The position numbers were made by a program, and so were the translations under genes. Under the pieces are notes generated by a model that was given only the letters and a program-made list of their open reading frames with translations, did no database searches and was not told where the DNA came from. A stretch of 62,000 bases of DNA from Adiantum capillus-veneris (lineage: Eukaryota > Streptophyta > Polypodiopsida > Polypodiales > Pteridaceae): positions 178,862,740-178,924,739 of the forward strand of contig CM043944.1 of assembly GCA_014529385.2 (NCBI GenBank), written 5' to 3'. The first letter of the stretch is position 1. Each line of letters opens with the position of its first letter. This document shows, one piece after another, positions 58,404 to 62,000 of this stretch.

Positions 58404-61400
58404 TTATCCTTGAATGCCGATTGAAGATGAGCAAAAGCTCAACTTCTCCTTGTTGACCACCTTTGTAAACATGTCTGCAGGATTTTCACTTGTATGCACC
58501 TTTCCTAGCTTTAGTTGTCCCTCTTCCAAAAGAGTGCATATGAAGTGATATCTCACCTCAATGTGCTTTGTCCTTGAATGAAAGGCTGAGTTCTTCGCAA
58601 GATGGATAGCGCTTTGGCTATCACTGTACAAGACACAATTGTCTTGTTTGAATCCAAGCTCTTCCAAGAATCTGTGAAGCCACAGAATTTCTTTGCTTGC
58701 CTCCGTCATTGCTACATACTCTGCTTCCGTGGTAGAAAGTGAGACCACTTTCTGCAGGTTTGAAGCCCAGCTTACTGTTGTGCCTCCAACCGTGAACACA
58801 TAGCCAGTAGTGCTCCTTCGAGTATCTTTGTCACTTGCCATATCTGCATCAGCATACCCTTCTAGAAAAATATCAGTTCCTCCAAAATACAAAGCATTTG
58901 TTGTTGTCCCTTTTAGATACCGAAGTATCCACTTCACAGCTTGCCAGTGTTCTTTACCTGGGTTTTCCATGAACCTACTTACAACTCCCACTGCATGTGC
59001 AATGTCGAGCCTCGTCCAGACCATAACATACATAAGAGAACCTACCGCTGCAGCATATGGAACTTGAGACATATAGGCTATCTCCTCTTGTGTCTTTGGA
59101 CACATATCCTTTGTTAGTTTAAAGTGACCAGCCAAAGGTGTAGAAACTGGTTTTGCATTTTGCATTGCAAACCTTTCTAGTACCTTTTTGACGTAATCTT
59201 CTTGAGATAGCTTTATTGTCTTCTTCGTCCTGTCCCTTGATATTTTCATGCCAAGTATCCTCTTTGCAGCACCTAAATCTTTCATTGAAAAAGATTTAGA
59301 CAGCTCCTCTTTTAGGTCTTTGATATCCTGCATATTAGCACTTACAATCAACATGTCATCAACATACAACATTATGATGATGAATTTCCCATCTCCCAAA
59401 TTCTTCGTGTAGACGCAGTGATCCGAGTTGCATCTTGTGAATCCATGATCCAACATCCATCGATCAAACTTCAAGTACCATTGTATTGATGCTTGCTTTA
59501 AACCATACAATCTCTTCTTTAATCTGCAAACCATTTTCTCCTTACCTTTTACTTCATACCCCTTTGGTTGAAGCATGCAGATTTCCTCCTCTAAGTCACC
59601 GTGAGGGAATGCCGTATTTAAATCCATTTGCTCGAGATTTAGATCATGAGCAACCACAAGGCTTAAGACAAGTCTAATTGAGTTCATTTTTACAACAGGA
59701 GAAAATATTTCATTGAAGTCAATACCTTTCTTTTGAGAAAACCCTTTTACCACAAGCCTAGACTTGTACCTTTTCTTTCCATCTTCTTCTTCCTTCAGCT
59801 TGTACACCCATTTGTTTTGAAGTGCCCGCTTACCTTTAGGCAACTCAACCAACTCCCATGTTTGGTTGCGATGTAGTGAGTCCATATCCACTTGCATGCT
59901 CTTCGTCCATTCTTCTTTGGATTCATGTTGCATAGCTTCTTCGTATGATTCCGGCTCTCCAAAATCTGAGATCAAGAGATGGTTGAAGGAAGGAACAAAC
60001 CTTTCTGGAGGTCTACTTGCTCTTGTAGATCTTCGGGGAATAGGTTGAGGCTCCTCATTTGGTTGACGTTGTTGCACATTGTCACCGTTTGCAGTCCTTG
60101 AGTCTTCACCGTCCTCAAGCTCCATGTACTCATCACCTGTTTCTTTTGTTTGTTTTCTTTCCAAGTAATCTTTGTACATATTCTGTTCGTTAAAAATTAC
60201 ATCCCTACTCCTTAAGATTTTACCATCTTCAGGATTCCATAGGCGATACCCAAAGTCACCTTCTCCATAGCCAATGCAGAAACACTTTTTGGACTTTGCA
60301 TCTAGCTTTGATCTTAGGCTTCTATCTATGTGCATGAAAGCCTCACATCCAAACACTTTGAGAAATGCATAATTCACCGGTTTACCTATCCATGCCTCTT
60401 CTGGAACTCCCCCATCCAATGCCGTTGAGGGTGACAGATTGATTAAGTACACATACGTACTTATAGCTTCCGCCCAAAGCTCAAGCGGTAGGCCTGCATG
60501 TAGTCGCATGCTTCGTGCTCGCTCCATGATTGTCTTGTTCATCCTTTCCAAAATACCATTTTGCTGAGGTGTCCTTGGGGTTGTCCTTTGCCTCCGAATG
60601 CCATTGCTAGCACAAAATCTTTCAAAAGCTTGGCTGCAATATTCACCTCCATTGTCGGATCTGAGGCATTTAACCTTGGTACCTGTTTCATTCTCCACAA
60701 AGGCTTTCCACCTTTGAAATATGGAAAATACATCGGATTTATTCTTCATGACATAAACCCATGTTTTTCTAGTCGCCTCGTCTATGAATGTTACATAGTA
60801 CAATGAGCCACCAAGTGATGGTGTACTTGCAGGACCCCAAACATCAGAATGAACCAACTCAAGTTTTTTATTTTTTCTTTCATTTCTTGATTTTTGAAAT
60901 TTTACCCTCTTTTGTTTACCATAAACACAATCTTGACAGAACTCTAAGTCCACTTCTTTCAAACCTGGTAGAAGCTTCTTTGTTTGAAGGATTTGCATTC
61001 CTTTGGCACTCATATGCGCAAGTCGATAGTGCCACACTGCACTATCAACTTCTGTAGTTGTTGCACAAGCTGAAGGTTGCGTGCTAATAGTACACAAGTA
61101 AAGTGTACCGACCTTTTCTCCCTTGGCAACCACCAAAGATCCCTTTGAGATCTTCCACCGTTTGTTTCCGAATGCAATGTTGTGACCTTCATCGTCCAAT
61201 TGTCCTGTAGAGATCAAATTTTTGCGAAGAGAAGGAACATGCCTAACATCTTTAAGCTTCCATTCATTTCCGTTAGCAGTTTTGACAGAAACTGTACCTT
61301 TGCCGACAATCTCACAAGCTTCATCATCTCCCAAGTATACATACCCAAAATTACCTTTGGTGTAGTCTTGGAAATGTTGCTTGTGTGGTGTCGCATGGAA

Positions 61401-61607
61401 TGAATCCCCGGAATCTACTATCCAGGAATTAGACACATTGTCTAATGAGAGAATTAGAGCATCTTGCTCTACTTTACCTGCCACATTGGCCTCCGATGTT
61501 GGCTTGTTGTCTTGAGACTCTGTGTCCTTCTTCTTCTTGGACCAGCAATCCTTCTTGACGTGGCCCTTTTTGCCGCAGTTCCAACATTCAAGAACTGACT
61601 TTGTGCG
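58404..61607 (-). CDS. Ty1/copia pol polyprotein (protease, integrase, RT, RNase H), intact frame
   Basis: Open from just after a TAA at 61608-61610 to the stop at 58404. Zinc knuckle CWNCGKKGHVKKDC first. Counting from the Met at 61484 (1026 codons to the stop): protease DSGDSFHATP (Asp about residue 24); GAG-pre-integrase HHCC (WHYRLAHMS, CQDCVYGK, 150-190); integrase D-D-E core (LVHSDVWGP about 211, RSDNGGEY about 277, GILERMNK about 312); RT (WVYKLKEEEDGKKRYKSRLV, ILYVDDM-type box as LYVDDML about 706); RNase H (STTEAEYVAMTEASKEILWL about 915, YSDSQSAIHLAKNSAFHSR). Lengths and catalytic residues are normal, with no stop or frameshift. FSRIGYG-type connector and VIFNE motif present. The copy is young. 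The single TAA upstream is the only visible lesion. Confidence 0.95.
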   Translation of the reverse strand, partial: RTKSVLECWNCGKKGHVKKDCWSKKKKDTESQDNKPTSEANVAGKVEQDALILSLDNVSNSWIVDSGDSFHATPHKQHFQDYTKGNFGYVYLGDDEACEIVGKGTVSVKTANGNEWKLKDVRHVPSLRKNLISTGQLDDEGHNIAFGNKRWKISKGSLVVAKGEKVGTLYLCTISTQPSACATTTEVDSAVWHYRLAHMSAKGMQILQTKKLLPGLKEVDLEFCQDCVYGKQKRVKFQKSRNERKNKKLELVHSDVWGPASTPSLGGSLYYVTFIDEATRKTWVYVMKNKSDVFSIFQRWKAFVENETGTKVKCLRSDNGGEYCSQAFERFCASNGIRRQRTTPRTPQQNGILERMNKTIMERARSMRLHAGLPLELWAEAISTYVYLINLSPSTALDGGVPEEAWIGKPVNYAFLKVFGCEAFMHIDRSLRSKLDAKSKKCFCIGYGEGDFGYRLWNPEDGKILRSRDVIFNEQNMYKDYLERKQTKETGDEYMELEDGEDSRTANGDNVQQRQPNEEPQPIPRRSTRASRPPERFVPSFNHLLISDFGEPESYEEAMQHESKEEWTKSMQVDMDSLHRNQTWELVELPKGKRALQNKWVYKLKEEEDGKKRYKSRLVVKGFSQKKGIDFNEIFSPVVKMNSIRLVLSLVVAHDLNLEQMDLNTAFPHGDLEEEICMLQPKGYEVKGKEKMVCRLKKRLYGLKQASIQWYLKFDRWMLDHGFTRCNSDHCVYTKNLGDGKFIIIMLYVDDMLIVSANMQDIKDLKEELSKSFSMKDLGAAKRILGMKISRDRTKKTIKLSQEDYVKKVLERFAMQNAKPVSTPLAGHFKLTKDMCPKTQEEIAYMSQVPYAAAVGSLMYVMVWTRLDIAHAVGVVSRFMENPGKEHWQAVKWILRYLKGTTTNALYFGGTDIFLEGYADADMASDKDTRRSTTGYVFTVGGTTVSWASNLQKVVSLSTTEAEYVAMTEASKEILWLHRFLEELGFKQDNCVLYSDSQSAIHLAKNSAFHSRTKHIEVRYHFICTLLEEGQLKLGKVHTSENPADMFTKVVNKEKLSFCSSSIGIQG

Positions 61608-62000
61608 TTACTTGCTCCGCCTTGAGCGATCATGACCCTTTTGGTTTTTGAACCTCTCCTTAGGCCTTTCTCTTGTTTCCACTGATAGTGCAGCACTTGA
61701 TGATTCTCCTGCACTTCTCCTTCGCATTTCCTCGCTTAGGAGAACACCGAAAACATCATCAAAGTTAAGAGTATTTGTACCAGAGATAGAATTACTTACA
61801 GCCATCACAAGGCTGTCCCAACTATCCGGTAGAGATGATAGTATAAGGAGAGCTCGCACTTCGTCATCGAAATTGATTTTCACCGATCGAAGTTGACTTA
61901 TGTTTGTGTTAAAGTCATTTAGGTGTTCTGCAACTGAACCATTCTCTGCCATCTTTAGATTGAACAAACGCTTCATAAGAAATACCTTATTGGATGCCGA
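61608..62000 (-). pseudogene. Ty1/copia gag, C-terminal half, ended by an in-frame TAA
   Basis: Runs in from the window edge in the same frame as pol: MKRLFNLKMAENGSVAEHLN, LLILSSLPDSWDSLVMAVSN, LLSEEMRRRSAGESSSA. These are the UBN2-type gag motifs of copia elements. The frame meets TAA at 61608-61610 and then continues without shift into the zinc knuckle of pol. In the family this stretch is one polyprotein, so the TAA is probably a CAA-to-TAA change, though a recoded stop cannot be excluded. Confidence 0.85.

Larger units (their letters stand above)
57648..62000 (-). mobile_element. Ty1/copia element, nearly intact, 5' end outside window
   Basis: 3' LTR, polypurine tract and almost all of gag-pol on the minus strand. 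The 5' LTR lies beyond 62000. Inserted just downstream of the tandem small ORFs. Confidence 0.9.

Overview
The window is nuclear DNA of a land plant and is almost entirely transposable-element sequence. I saw no rRNA or tRNA gene, no CRISPR array, no bacterial operon structure and no intact cellular gene. Long (AG)n tracts, LINEs with L1-type ORF1, large Ty3/gypsy elements and a Ty1/copia element carrying eukaryotic zinc knuckles and integrases all point to a large plant genome. The protein flavour of the LINE ORF1s and gypsy polyproteins reminds me of ferns or other non-seed vascular plants. That assignment is from memory and is weak.

Layout. 1-1606: 5' part of an L1-like LINE on the minus strand (ORF1 plus the start of ORF2), ending in (AG)n. 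1772-4250: two diverged copies of an ORF1-only LINE derivative on the minus strand, each ending in a (TC)n tail. About 4870-32935: a composite Ty3/gypsy complex on the plus strand. It has a 5' LTR, a primer-binding site, a leader with ~287-bp repeats built round a palindrome, decayed gag and protease, then reverse transcriptase to integrase, then the gag and protease of a second related element, a polypurine tract and a 3' LTR. This complex is interrupted at about 12040-22220 by a broken kinase-like gene that keeps a promoter and probable 5'-UTR intron, and by a complete 7.5-kb gypsy element on the minus strand (14717-22215) with 413/407-bp LTRs. That element has lost most of its reverse transcriptase and RNase H but carries an extra 2-kb ORF 3' of integrase.

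32925-35145: gag to RT start of another gypsy element, minus strand. About 36216-42860: a decayed LINE on the plus strand, split by a 1.27-kb internally deleted copia element (39517-40782) with LTRs, PBS, polypurine tract and target-site duplication. 42880-44160: copia fragment, minus strand. 44817-51125: an element with inverted repeats of more than 1 kb that holds exon-like fragments and a rearranged LTR-element piece. 51877-52880: a head-to-head LTR pair with a tRNA-Met-type PBS. 52880-53290: gypsy RT fragment. 54146-54363: orphan LTR plus PBS. 56393-57393: TATA box and two tandem related small ORFs that overlap by ATGA. 57648-62000: 3' LTR and nearly intact gag-pol of a copia element on the minus strand, running off the window.

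Nothing here works as a pathway. The interest lies in nesting, element architecture and decay pattern: most in-frame stops fit C-to-T changes, as expected for methylated plant transposons.
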